A stretch of DNA of 64,000 nucleotides from Saussurea involucrata (Eukaryota; Streptophyta; Magnoliopsida; Asterales; Asteraceae): NCBI GenBank assembly GCA_033807775.1, contig CM066315.1, forward strand, positions 60,768,320 to 60,832,319, read 5' to 3'. The stretch's first letter is position 1. Every line of letters begins with the position of its first letter. A program made the position numbers and the translations under genes. The notes under the pieces were generated by a model that was not told where the DNA came from, searched no databases, and saw only the letters and a list, made by a program, of their open reading frames with translations. Shown one piece after another: positions 1-10,029 of the stretch.

Positions 1-180
1 ATGTGCTGAGGGGGAATATGCCCAGACTGGGGATTCGGAATGAACGGACCCGGCTGCTGATTCTGCATGAATGGACCTAGATGTTGATTCTGCGCGGACG
101 GGCCTGGTCCCGGACCTGGATTCTGGATGAATGGTTTAGTAGCGGACGAGGTAAATCTCTTCCGCCACCGACAGATGATT
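1..180 (-). CDS. Partial Pro/Gln/Gly-rich open frame at window edge
   Basis: The minus strand is open from about position 180 through the window edge, so the C-terminal part lies outside. The readable part has a basic stretch (CRWRKRF) followed by low-complexity repeats of the type PFxQNQxPGPF. I do not recognise the family. Its position next to MULE-type relics suggests it belongs to a mobile element, but a host gene cannot be excluded. No start codon is assigned; the upstream end may be an exon boundary. Confidence 0.3.
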
Positions 181-421
181 AACAAAATGTTAGATATGCT
201 ACCGTTGACCTTAATCTTCCATAAATAAATTTGTGATTTTAGTATCTTTGTAAGTTATAAATGTTATTTAATTTAAAATTACGTTTTCTAATTATGCATG
301 TAATAGATAAATGTTCTAAACATAATAAAAAGTAACATAGAAAAAAACATGATATCATTAATAACGTAGGAAATACAAGATGACATAGAAGACACTGTTT
401 GTTAGACATGTTAGGTAAGCC

Positions 422-723
422 CTACGGATATAATGCTTTGCATTTATCCACCCAACTTTGTTTCTCCATAATCTCCAAATCAGTACATTCTATAAGTTTC
501 TCGATTTTTCTACGCCGATTGTTCTCCCCCATAATTTCTTTTTGGAGGTCTTTGACTTTTTGTTCCTTTGCACGAACTTGATCTTTGTTGAATGACAGGC
601 ATCTTAGGAAATCATCGCGGTTTTTTTCAGCGTTTTAATCTATGCTACGTGTTCTTCGATTGATTGTTTCATTCGTTCTGGCATCGTTTGAGAAGAACTT
701 GGGTTTGAAGAGGAGGCCGCCAT
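422..723 (-). pseudogene. Coiled-coil ORF relic, MULE-associated
   Basis: A minus-strand ATG at 721-723 opens a Ser/Ala-rich N-terminus (MAASSSNPSSSQ) that meets an in-frame TAG after about 27 codons. After a shift of frame, a charged helical segment continues (KEQKVKDLQKEI, then ENNRRRKIEKLIE) to a TAG at 422-424. The broken ORF lies downstream of the Ulp1 pseudogene on the same strand, as does the intact coiled-coil ORF at 17528-18100 in the second MULE. Sequence similarity between the two is weak by eye, so a shared origin is only an inference. The function is unknown. Confidence 0.45.
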
Positions 724-830
724 CGTTTAAAAGAAGTTAATATCTATAGCTTAAAGATGAATAATTGTAAGGTGTGAAATATAAGTCGAATTGAGAGGCT
801 TATAAATACCCAAAAATACGAATCCCATCA

Positions 831-1141
831 GTCCATACTAGGAATCCCGCAAGTATGTGAATTTTGTAAATGATGTGACAAGACGATGACTCTTCTGACG
901 TACTAGGAATTCCGCAGGTCCGTACTAGGAACCTCGTAGGTCCATACTTGGAATCCCGCAAGGATGTACAATTTTCAGTGACGTGACAAGACGATGACTC
1001 TTCTGACGTACTAGGAATCCTGCAGGTCCGTACTAGGAATCCCGCAAGGATGTACGATTTTCAGTGACGTGCCAAGACGATGACTCTTCTGACGTACTAG
1101 GAATCCTGCAGGTCCGTACTAGGAATCCCGCAATGATGTAT
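831..1141. repeat. Tandem minisatellite, about 86-108 bp units
   Basis: Three and a half copies of a unit containing GACGATGACTCTTCTGACG followed by TACTAGGAATCC(T/C)GCA. The GACGATGAC anchor falls at 882, 990 and 1076, giving periods of 108 and 86. The longer unit has one extra 22-bp sub-repeat of GTCCGTACTAGGAA type. The array sits between the coiled-coil relic (minus strand) and the PB1-like relic (plus strand), a divergent promoter-like position. Confidence 0.8.
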
Positions 1142-1377
1142 TAACTGTAAATACAGATGTCATATGTTATAAACCACATCCCTTTATATCCTTTCTCCAA
1201 GTTTTCTTTAAATGACATCTAAAAAACTTCATGTTTGGAGCTTTAGGTGTTTATCTCAACCTCTTCCAGCAAGTACCACCGAGTTGTATGGTTAGTATTT
1301 AATTTTATATACCACATAATTTTCATAGCATATTTCTAATTTTATCTCAACCTCTTCCAACAGTTGAATATCCGCAG

Positions 1378-1779
1378 TTGTTCACCGTGAAATTTCACCA
1401 TCAAGGGTATTTTACAGAAACATCGGGTAAACGTTACATCAATGGTTTAGAAATTTATGTTGACATGTTGGATGTCGACGATCTTTCCATGCAACTTTGT
1501 CACCAGATAATGGAAGAGCTAGGTTATGAAGAACTCAAATATTTGAAAATGTATTTTTAAAAGCCAAATGCAGACTTAGATAGTGGATTACAAGCATTGG
1601 ATGTTTATGAAGATGTAATGAAAATACGTGAATATGTTGACGGCCATACCGTCATTGAAGTGTACACTGAAATAGTGAACTTTAACAATTTGAGACGAAT
1701 ATCACCGGAGCATAGAAGAAGTAGGACGAGGAAGTGCAATAATCAACCATCGTGTAGTCGTACCTTAACATTTAATTGA
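1378..1779 (+). pseudogene. PB1-like N-terminal domain of a plant MULE transposase
   Basis: One continuous frame carries the pattern typical of the PB1-like domain at the N-terminus of many plant Mutator-like transposase proteins: FTVKFHHQGYF, GKRYINGLEIYVDMLD, a MEELGYEELKYLKMYF block, then PNADLDSGLQALDVYEDV and HTVIEVYTEI. A TAA at 1558-1560 interrupts the domain in frame between MYF and KPNADL. No MULE/MURA catalytic domain follows, so this is a truncated relic. The true start is not clear; a CAG that could be an acceptor precedes the coding match. The neighbouring Ulp1 pseudogene lies on the opposite strand. Confidence 0.65.
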
Positions 1780-1805
1780 TCTTTTGTATATTAGAGGTAT
1801 GTGTA

Positions 1806-1914
1806 TTTGCTCATCTTAGGGGAAAAGGTGGCATACCGGTCATTTTAGTAGAAGATTATATATCTTAATCTAAGATGACCGGGTTGCTACTTTTTTTCCT
1901 AAGATGATCAAATA
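1806..1914. repeat. Imperfect foldback, small MITE-like hairpin
   Basis: Two arms of about 40 bp are imperfect reverse complements: the left begins GCTCATCTTAGGGGAAAAGG and reads into ACCGGTCATTTTA; the right reads TAAGATGACCGGGTTGC and ends CCTAAGATGATCAA. A short AT loop separates them. No convincing TSD was found. Confidence 0.55.
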
Positions 1915-2027
1915 TACTTACTTACGTGTTATGTTTGGTTGGTAATATTTGATGATTGAAAGATGATCAATATTGTCTAAAATATGTAATTTACTCTAAA
2001 TAAAAGGATAATAGATATAATAATCTA

Positions 2028-2419
2028 CTACACTCGTAGCATGTAGAAAGTAGATGCCATCCGATGTCGAAAGGACATTGTTGCCGTGACACTATCTGGC
2101 TCACAAGAAATCTTCTCATCGTCCGTCAACTGGCTAATAAACAAACATACCAAAGGACCACAATCTCCAAGGATGGGTCCCTGGCGAGGTACGTCCGGTG
2201 CATGGTGCCAACTGAAACCCAAACTAGAGTCCCGAAGGTGCATGTCACCTATCATCTCAAAAAACGCGGGGAGCACCTTCTTGATGTAAGTCAATATGGG
2301 ATTCAAATGGTCTTTGTATAGATCGGGTCCCATGGTATCATAGATGGTCATCACCATGGTCCCTAAGTCCATATCCCCGAGCACCCAATGTATATCTTTT
2401 AAATTTATTGGGATTAAAC
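2028..2419 (-). CDS. Ulp1 (C48) catalytic exon of the first MULE
   Basis: The exon starts after an acceptor (TTTACAG on the minus strand) at 2419 and reads IHWVLGDMDLGTMVMTIYD, giving the catalytic His (HW) and Asp of the C48 triad. It then reaches RQGPILGDCGPLVC, with the oxyanion Gln and the nucleophilic Cys. The segment ends at a stop at 2028-2030 after about 40 further residues. This catalytic exon is itself open, although the gene upstream of it is broken. It is an exon of the pseudogene above, listed separately because the active-site residues are intact. Confidence 0.7.
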
Positions 2420-2504
2420 CTGTAAATTAATCACCATATGTGTACATTAAGTTATTGGATAAAATATTCATCTTATACGAAATATGTTCAAGTTAAATAC
2501 TAAC

Positions 2505-2690
2505 CCGCGAGACATCGGACCATAAAGGATACCCACGAGTACTCCTATCGGCATATTTCTTCATACCTTGATATCCTGTCTCCTTGAACGTGTTGGCCAA
2601 GTACTCTATGAAAAATACGGGAACCAAGGACCAATTAGCATTGGATGACCTCCCAGATACCAGGTGACGAATCCACATGTCTATATGTTG
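2505..2690 (-). other. Ulp1 upstream exon (first MULE)
   Basis: Minus-strand open segment (WIRHLVSGRSSNANWSLVPV, then FFIEYLANTFKETGYQ) ending at a plausible donor, CGG|GTTAGT. It corresponds in position and pattern to the exon at about 19240-19400 of the second MULE (RWTIMHTMFFQCIL), just 5' of the protease exon. Confidence 0.5.
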
Positions 2691-3077
2691 TTACACGATA
2701 AGAAAAATATTAATAAACAATAAACATGTAAACTATAGTCCTATTACTTTAGAATATACATGTAACTTGTGCTCTAATTAATAACCAATAACAAAATTAA
2801 TGCTGACTAACCTCAGCGTTATTCTCCCAAGAGTATCCCCTATCATTTTCGCGTAGTAGGAAACTGCCTTCATGGCTCGAGAAAAAAGTTCATCTCCACT
2901 CCAGATGCAGGTACTTGTTCAATAGAGGCAACATCCGTCATCTGATGGCACAACGGTTTTGGTAAAGGCGTCACTGAATTGCTTCCATAATCAGATGGTT
3001 TGACTTTCCTCTCATTTTCTGCGAGGGTCTCACTATCCGCTTCATTTTTTGTTGTGCAATGGGTGTGGAGACATATG

Positions 3078-3350
3078 TCAGTGGCAGCGGCACGGAGATA
3101 GTGGTCGGTGGAAGTGACACGGGAATAGAGGATGGTGCCAACGACATGGAGATAGGGGTCGATGGCAAAGAAACAGAGAGAGAGAGAGAGGTGGCAATGA
3201 CACGGGGAGAGTGGTCGGTAGCAGTGACACGGTAAGCGGGGTCGATGGATTTGACACGTGAATAAAGGTCGGTGGTTGTGACACGGGGATAGAGGTCGGT
3301 GACAATGACACATGGATAGAGGTCGGTGACAATGACACGGAGAATGGGGC
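3078..3350 (-). repeat. In-exon minisatellite, about 30-bp units
   Basis: Roughly nine head-to-tail copies of a 27-30-bp unit, read on the minus strand as VSLSPTSIP-like 10-residue repeats (VSLSPTSIHV, VSLSPTSIPV, VSQPPTFIHV). All three minus frames stay partly open because the unit is close to a multiple of three. The array lies in the linker between DUF1985 and the Ulp1 domain. A (AG)n run interrupts it near 3180. Confidence 0.75.
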
Positions 3351-3489
3351 AAGTTGTGATGAATGCGTCGGTATTCCTGATATCTCTTGCCTAGCCTCAG
3401 AAGAGGACGAAACCTATTTTTAAAACAAAATACACATTAAAATAAATGTTAACATCTTAAATACGTTATCAACGTAAATGTATACATGT

Positions 3490-3640
3490 TTTTGGTTATA
3501 TTTTTTTACCTTAGACAAAAGAACTTCGCAAGTCTTCTCTAGTTTAGATATCTGCAACTCATACAAAGCAAGTTTTTTCCGCATGTCATGAACTTCGGTG
3601 CGTAATTGGGCGACTTGTTGATCTAAGGGTAGCTGGTCGT
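3490..3640 (-). other. Coiled-coil linker exon of the first Ulp1 gene
   Basis: On the minus strand the frame reads DQQVAQLRTEVHDMRKKLA, then LYELQISKLEKTCEVLLSK, and ends at a GTAAAA donor. This is a short predicted coiled coil. Its upstream continuation is cut by the solo LTR; the His-rich frame (GHHHRYRHKGHCHHHRSRH) resumes at about 5516-5640. Confidence 0.5.
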
Positions 3641-3687
3641 CGGGATTAATAATGGAATCCTAACCATGGCTCGGACTATAAGGTCGT

Positions 3688-5515
3688 TGTAACACCCCGA
3701 AATCCACGTAAGTAAAGAAATATTCACATTCCCGATTTTGTGAAACTTCACGACTTTAACTTCGTTATCTTCCAATCCTAACCCATCTAGCAAGATAATC
3801 ATGGTTCGAAACAACTTTTAGATGCATGCATACGTATGAGTATTGGTCGTCTTAGCCCATGCATGGTTTATTACGTGTGTACGTTCACTTTTCGGCTTAG
3901 TGCATCTAGAGTGGTAGGAAAAGACTTCGCGTGTGATAAATCGGGATTTTGGACAGCAGTTATGGGGTCGTCGGCGACTATGCCCGGTGACTATGTTGTG
4001 GCATAGTCGCATGGCCACGATCACAGAGACGAGACTTTTTGGACAGAAAGTGGGTAGCGGACGACGACAATGCCCCGCGACATTTCCCAGGGCATAGTCG
4101 ATGGGGCAAAGTCGCGAAGGAGGGACAGACAACAACTACTTAGGGCGTTTTTGAGGAACTTTTAGCGCACTTTTCATCTTTCTTGCAGCCGGTCGATTTC
4201 ACTCTCTAGTGGGGCGATTTTCCTCTCTATTCACTCTTCTCCCTCCTCATTCAATGCACTCAAGATCCCTAGCATTTAATACATCTTTTAGAGGCTAAGG
4301 ATTTCTTATTTAGGATCTCTTCGGGTGTAGCAAGCTTCGAGTGGGTCAAGTTCCATCCAAGTTCTTCCATCTCTAAGTTCACCATTTCTAGGGTTTTCTC
4401 AAGAAAACTAGGTTTTCACCTTAAAAACCTCCTAAGGTGAGTTCATCCTCTTTTATTAAACTTTATACATGTTAAAAGTGTACTTTTAAACTTTTAAACA
4501 TCTCTTTGTTATATATTTCATGATTTAGTTGAGTTTTCATCAAAACCTCATTTTGAGAGATTTTGGGGTTTTGCTTGGATGAAATTTATTTTAAAGGTAA
4601 ATGGTTACCATACTTGGGTTCCTTATGGTCTACTTGATTTTAAAATGTGTTCTTCCAAATTTATGAGGTTGAACATTTATGGAGTAAAAACTAGGGTTTT
4701 GACCTTTTGGTGGAATTGTTGTAAGTTAATCAATCTTTAATCCATGCATAGCTATATATGTGATTGGAAATCGTCATCGTGGGTATTGAGTGTAATGGAT
4801 CCATAAGCACTAGTCATTTATGTCCAATGTTGGAACACTAGTTTTCCACATTGAGGCGTAGTTAGGCATCGACGGTATGGTGTAAGTCCTACGTGCTATT
4901 ACGTTCATGGATGTTAGCATTTCATTAGTGTGCGTTTTAAGTAGCCACACTCGGCATCCAATATGTGTTCTATTATGTGTTTTGGCATTACTAACATGTC
5001 AAGTGGCTTACTATCGTGTTCCGTCACTTGTGTTGGTAAGCGGAACTCCCCCGTTAACCCAAGAAGTATTTGTATATTGAGAAGTTCGTTTATAATTATT
5101 TTACTTTATTGTTTGCCTTTTTACATCAAAGGTTGCTATCTTCCCAATTATAACTGTTTGTTCTCACTAGGCTTTGGCCTACACTTTTTCTTAAAATGGC
5201 ATGTTTTACAGGTCATTCTAGCGGTGAGACTCCTCGGGTTTGAGCAGAGATTCATGGAAGGAAATTAGCATTTTTGGATGAACATATAGGCGGACCTTTT
5301 GAGTATATATTTGATATACTTTTGAGAGAAAGATATAAACATCCGTTTATAATCTGAACTTTGATAGTCTAGATTAATAGGTTGTTGAGTTTTATTTCGC
5401 TCGGTTATTTGTAATGTAAAGTATTTCCTTTTTTGGGTGATTCGTCTATGTCAGCTTAGTTTTATTCCGCAGATTTTTCAGGTTTAAATTTACTGTAAAA
5501 TTTTAGGGTGTTACA
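3688..5515 (+). mobile_element. Solo LTR, Ty3/gypsy type (1828 bp)
   Basis: The sequence starts TGTAACACCCCGAAAT and ends TTTTAGGGTGTTACA, the terminal style of Tekay/Del-like chromovirus LTRs. It is flanked by a perfect 5-bp TSD, GTCGT (3683-3687 and 5516-5520). No internal region, primer site or second LTR is present, so it is a solo LTR left by LTR-LTR recombination. It sits inside a coding exon of the Ulp1 pseudogene, whose frame resumes on the other side. Superfamily assignment rests on terminal sequence style only. Confidence 0.85.
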
Positions 5516-5690
5516 GTCGTAATGGGGACGGTGGCCTATGTGGCGGCTACGGTGGTGGTGACAATGGCCTTTGTGACGGTAACGGTGGTGGTGACCCTGG
5601 ATCCTGCCCTCTATCCTGGACTCCCCAGCCAAAAAACGTTGGCTGTCTATCCACAAACCCATGGCCTGCTCCTCAGGCGTAGGTGTAAGC
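5516..5690 (-). other. His-rich linker exon of the first Ulp1 gene
   Basis: Minus-strand frame with GHHHRYRHKGHCHHHRSRH and GHRPHYD, built from a short repeat of GGTGGTGGTGAC type on the DNA level. It abuts the right TSD of the solo LTR, so it is the 5' half of the interrupted exon. Low-complexity composition makes homology unassignable. Confidence 0.4.
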
Positions 5691-5846
5691 TCCGGTAGTG
5701 GCCGATGGGTAGGCTAATATAGTAAATAGTAACAAACAGTTTTTTAGTTGAATAATCAGAACGAAACCCTGATCAAATCACAAAATATAACATACTTACA
5801 TCTGTGACATTGAGAAATAGCAAACAATCATCCCAATCAACTTTTA

Positions 5847-6808
5847 GGGTGCGTTTGGTACGCAGACAGGACAGAAGAGGACAGGACAGGACAACTGTCC
5901 AGCGTTTGGTAAGACATGACAGGACAGGGACAAGACTAGTTAAAAATGACCAGTTTGCCCCTACTGAGTTATTTAGTGTTTTTTTACCAAAAAATCACAT
6001 GTTCAAACTACGGATACTTACATGAGTTGGACCAAAATCTGAAGTTCATGAGTTGACAAATACACATACATACGCAGATGGAAAGCAAGATTTGGCAACA
6101 AAATATCATATTTGGCAGCAAAACTCACAGATTTGGCCATGAAGAAAAAGTCATGGCAGAAATTTAGATTAAGAAAATATGGGTAAATTGATCAGATTAA
6201 GCCAAAAAATCACAGAATGAGCAAAAACTCACAGATTCAGCCAAAAAATCACTGAATAAACAAAAAAATCACAGAATAAGCAAAAAAAATCATAGATTCT
6301 AAAACCCATGGGTAAATGATCAGAGAAATTGTAAACATACCTGTATGGGAGTGGAAATCGATAGAAGAACTCGACTGAACTCGTGGACCTGTTGAAATAG
6401 ATAGAAGAAGTGAAGAATTTGATAGAAGAAGGGAAGAAATCGATAGAAGATGTCTGGAGAAATTGACAGAGGATGTGTGGAGAAATCGATGGGTTAGGGT
6501 TGCCTGTGTAAGAAATCTGGAAAAGATGATGTTCGATGGGAGAATTGGAGGCGACGATGATCGATGGGAGGATCTGGAATCGAGAACCTGATGAAGACGA
6601 AGACGATAAGGAGATAGTCGATTGCATGCCTAAAACCGTGAAGGAGGAAGCATAAGGTTGAGGGGTATATTGGTACAAGAGGGCTTGTTTAGTGTCCCAT
6701 GCTTGTTCTACTTAACCCTAGTGTGTCCAACATATGCTGACACCAAACACGGGACAGATGTGTTCTGTTCTGTCATGTCCCATCTTGTCCACCATACCAA
6801 ACGCACCC
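5847..6808. mobile_element. PIF/Harbinger-like non-autonomous element (962 bp)
   Basis: Terminal inverted repeats GGGTGCGTTTGGT and ACCAAACGCACCC are flanked by a 3-bp TSD TTA (5844-5846 and 6809-6811). TIR and TSD both fit PIF/Harbinger. Sub-terminal sequence repeats GACAGGACAG motifs on the left, and CTGTCATGTCC on the right. No transposase ORF is seen. The interior has short CACAGAATNAGCAAAAA repeats (6215-6290). It interrupts an exon of the Ulp1 pseudogene; the exon continues at 6809. Confidence 0.85.
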
Positions 6809-6905
6809 TTATGGTCTTCCTCCAGCCTATAGCCCTCGGTATCTTGACCTCACAGGTTGCGTACTCGAGTCCTATCTGGAAGACCTCATATATCCAAATC
6901 TATGA
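6809..6905 (-). other. Middle exon of the first Ulp1 gene
   Basis: The minus-strand frame WIYEVFQIGLEYATCEV, followed by KIPRAIGWRKT, matches in position and spacing the exon at 33619-33759 in the second MULE (WILEMFPASIRYFVKRDD ... GTRWDKR). The left end is cut by the Harbinger-like element. Confidence 0.55.
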
Positions 6906-6984
6906 CAACGATTTTTTAGTTATTTATCAAGAACCTTAAAAACAATTACAATAAAGATAGAATTTCAACAAGTTTTACTAACCT

Positions 6985-7650
6985 TAAAGGCATAAAGAAA
7001 TCCAGTGAGGGTGTATATCTTCTTTCTATTCTCCCCACGCTTCCGCACAGCCCTATTCATTTGGGTATGAGTAGCAGTCCAAATATCTGAACCCAATGGA
7101 TATCGGTTCCATAGTCTAAATCCTCTACAAGACGTAGGTACTTTGAGCTAATGACGACTTCGGGTTGATGGCCTAGAAAACAAACCTCCACCATCAACAA
7201 TAAGCACAATCAAACTACATCATCATCCGACAGGGAAGCAAAATGCGTCAACCTGTTAGATGTATTGTAGACGATTGCTATAATGTGTTTTATACGCAGA
7301 AACTCTTTCGGAGCTAGGTTCGGAAATACTCTCGTCCTAAGCGGAATATCGGGTAAAGGCAGTGTAGCAACAAGCGGGTCGAATCGAAGAGCGGTGATGA
7401 GACAAAACTCTCGTGGGCCGAAATGAAGCATGTGCTCGCCCACACCAAACTATAACTCTTTTGTTGCCGCATCATCTAGAAAAACCTGCGACTGTAACAG
7501 TAGATGAATAAGGAGCGGGTCACCTTGGGGCGACCGAATATCCAACCAATGCCCGAAACATGTGGCTCGGAACATTGTCAACCGCTCTAGAAAGGCACTT
7601 AATTTTTCTAGAAGATTTGCTCCAACTTTTGCTTTGTCTTTCAATGTCAA
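6985..7650 (-). pseudogene. DUF1985 region of the first Ulp1 gene
   Basis: Three blocks match the DUF1985 pattern on the minus strand: FGHWLDIRSPQGDPLLIHLL (7450-7650), MLHFGPREFCLITALRFDP (7210-7443), and a later block with RYPLGSDIWTATHTQMNRA and LTGFLYAFK (about 6985-7130). These parallel FGPWMDVSYSAGDPTLVHMF, LHFGRREFCLITGLRFG and YPWGSHIWTHCYS ... LCGFTYAFK in the second MULE. An in-frame TAG at about 7447 separates the first two blocks. DUF1985 is common at the N-terminus of plant transposon-borne Ulp1-like proteins; its biochemical role is unknown. Confidence 0.7.
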
Positions 7651-9060
7651 CCCCGCATTGTAATAGTCTGACTATTTATAAAGTCAATAAGATAATTATG
7701 TCGATATGCTCGTTTTTTACGTCGTTACGATGATTACATATATTTAAGTGAATAATTTAAAAATAGTTAAAAATAATATAATTCGATCGTAAATATGGTA
7801 AACTAGATACTTATGACGATATGTTCATTTCTTTACATCCCTTAACATTGATTACGATTATTTTAGTGACAATAATTTAAAAATAAGTGTAACTCGCATA
7901 ATTGGATCGTTAATAGGGTCAATAAGATTATTATATCATTTAATTGAATCATTTTTATGGTCAATAACATAAATATACATTTCTTGACAAATAACACAAA
8001 TTTAACATTTTTATAAAATTGTTGACAAATAAACTAAATAACACTATCATCATATACATTTCAATTAGACAAATTTTATAATTACAAAGGAGATTTAAAC
8101 AAAAATAAAGCAAATTGGATAAATATTACAAATTAGACAAAATATTACAATTACAAAGGAGATTTGAACGAAAATAAAGCAAATATACATTTTTCTATGT
8201 AAATGTCAATACAAAATAATTTTCCAACAAAAAATATACTACATTTCCTAAAACAGAAAACACAAATACACAAATTTACAATATACAAATAAACATTTCT
8301 TAAAAACAAATACCATACATATGCATTTAAACTTGTTGAATATACATTTCTTCAACAAAAATATGTAAATCTTACGATATTCCTTCGAGAATCCTCCATT
8401 TATGAAGATTTGTTTTCCCTCCTTATAAAGAAGCTCCTAATCCATCACCCTCACTGCACCAAGATATAAAATAATTATAATACTGGGTAAGTGGTCTGAC
8501 TCGGGTAAGTGATTATCAAATATTATTGCTTTTTTCAGAAAGAATGGAAATTCAACTGGAACCTTTGAGCAGATAGAAATTTCTTCAAAAACTCGATAAC
8601 TTTTTTCTTCTTTGGTTTTTGATTTTTGATTTTCTTACAGTTTTAGTATACATTTATGCTGTTTGCAGGTCAACTGCCTATATACCCTTCCCCAAAAACA
8701 AAAGCTACCAATGTAAATGTTGTCTAATATTTTGCCGCCAAATTTATTATTTGTTTGCCAACCCCTTTAATCGCTACCTTGTAGGGTTCAACCGTACACC
8801 ATGGAATAATTTTTCTTATTATAATTTTTTTTAGTTTTAAACTATTTTTATTAAGGTATTATACTTTGAATTTTTTTACTCATTATAATAATGTACAACA
8901 TTTAAATTTGAATTAAAGCATCCACAAGGTAAAATACTTATAAACAAACAGAGATATCCTAGAATAGTTTTATTTCGTATTATTTTCGCTAGTTTTAATG
9001 TAGCCATACGACGATAGATAATAAAGATTGTCATTATCGACAATTTCTAGTATCTTATGT
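7651..9060. other. AT-rich spacer, no gene recognised
   Basis: No supported coding region on either strand. Two diverged repeats of about 125 bp with TNATGTCGATATGCTCGTTT-like starts lie at about 7685-7960. A 59-bp-period duplication (ATTACAAAGGAGATTT anchors at 8091 and 8150) lies further right. An apparent open frame at 8619-8834 has no family resemblance and is AT-biased. Confidence 0.5.
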
Positions 9061-9326
9061 TGTTAATTCCCAAATCTAGTGAATGAATGTGAAAATGTAG
9101 ACACAATCTAGAGAGAGAAAGTCATCCATCATTCCTTGATATAACAAAGATAACAAATGAGAAATGACTAACATTCATTTGAGTTCCTAAAGAGTTACCC
9201 TTAGTTTTGACAACATAAGCCTATTTATACCTAAGACTTACAAGGTATAAAGGCTAAAGCATACAACATTGACCATTACAAGACATTGACTTTACAGTAA
9301 ATCTTGAATACAATAATGTCCTAACA
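9061..9326 (-). repeat. 3' LTR of the 9-15 kb element
   Basis: TGTTAATTCCCAAATC...AATGTCCTAACA, matching 14963-15228 except for about six substitutions. It lies next to the polypurine tract, so it is the 3' LTR. Confidence 0.9.
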
Positions 9327-9339
9327 TTCTCCCCCTTTA
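9327..9339 (-). promoter_or_regulatory. Polypurine tract
   Basis: On the minus strand AAAGGGGGAGAA directly abuts the 3' LTR, the usual site for plus-strand priming in LTR elements. Confidence 0.75.
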
Positions 9340-9569
9340 GATTCAAGATTTAACAAAGATATAGCAACAATCTTCAGTACTTTGATCTTTAAAGCTTTGA
9401 CTCTGGTCGCTTTAAACATTGAAGCTCTTACCATCTTCAAACATAGAATAATTTTCATTTTGCCCTTTGTAAAGTCAATCTTCTTAAACAAAAGCTTTAT
9501 CAAATCATCTTCAAGTTTTGTACATGAAATTCAGATCTTCGCAACTTTAAAAACATTGAAGCTTTAAAC

Positions 9570-10020
9570 TTTTCGCACCCAACTGGAATTTGCAAAACTT
9601 TTCGCATCCAACTGTATAAATGAAGAAACTTTTTGCATCCAACTGCATGCGAAAACTCCACTTCTCGCATTCAACACTATGTGAAAACCTCACTTATCGC
9701 ATCCTTAGCATGCGAACACAAAACTATTCGCATCCTTCTTTATGCGAACACTTTACTATTCGCATCCAACATCATGCGAGAACCTTGCTTTTCGTATCAA
9801 GACCAATGCGAAAACTCACTACTCGTATGCAATGCAATGCGAACAATTCATTGTTCGTATCCTTCTTGATGCAAACACTTAGATTTTCGTATCCATAGAA
9901 TGCGAACACTCAACTTCTCGCATTCATCATCATGCGAAAACCAAATTGTTCATCATGCGAGAATTTTGATGGATACTGTTTATCTTGACCTTTGATGCGA
10001 AAACTTTCCTTATTCGAAAA
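9570..10020. repeat. TTCGCAT/ATGCGAA motif cluster, left
   Basis: About twenty alternating occurrences of TTCGCAT, TCTCGCAT and their reverse complement ATGCGA(A/G), spaced 20-30 bp, between AT-rich spacers. Many CG positions are decayed to TG or CA (for example TTCGTAT). It lies close to the 3' LTR inside the element. A matching cluster is at 14060-14535. Confidence 0.8.
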
Positions 10021-10029
10021 CTTTAAATG

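Larger units (their letters stand above)
2028..7650 (-). pseudogene. DUF1985-Ulp1 protease gene of MULE type, broken
   Basis: Minus-strand gene relic reading from DUF1985 exons (7650 to about 6985), through an exon at about 6905-6809, His-rich and repeat-rich linker exons, to a C48 (Ulp1/SENP-like) cysteine-protease exon at 2419-2028. Plant MULEs of the Kaonashi type are known to carry such Ulp1-like genes. Here DUF1985 has an in-frame TAG between ATKEL and FGVGEHM (near 7447), and the linker is cut by a solo LTR (3688-5515) and a Harbinger-like element (5847-6808). The same exon order occurs in the second MULE at 18766-36050, which supports the model. No terminal inverted repeats were found for this copy. 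Function in transposition is unproven for the family. Confidence 0.7.

Noticed and set aside
1378..1779. Two separate small genes at 1378-1560 and 1597-1779
   Set aside because: Both lie in one frame and together make one PB1-like domain split by a TAA.
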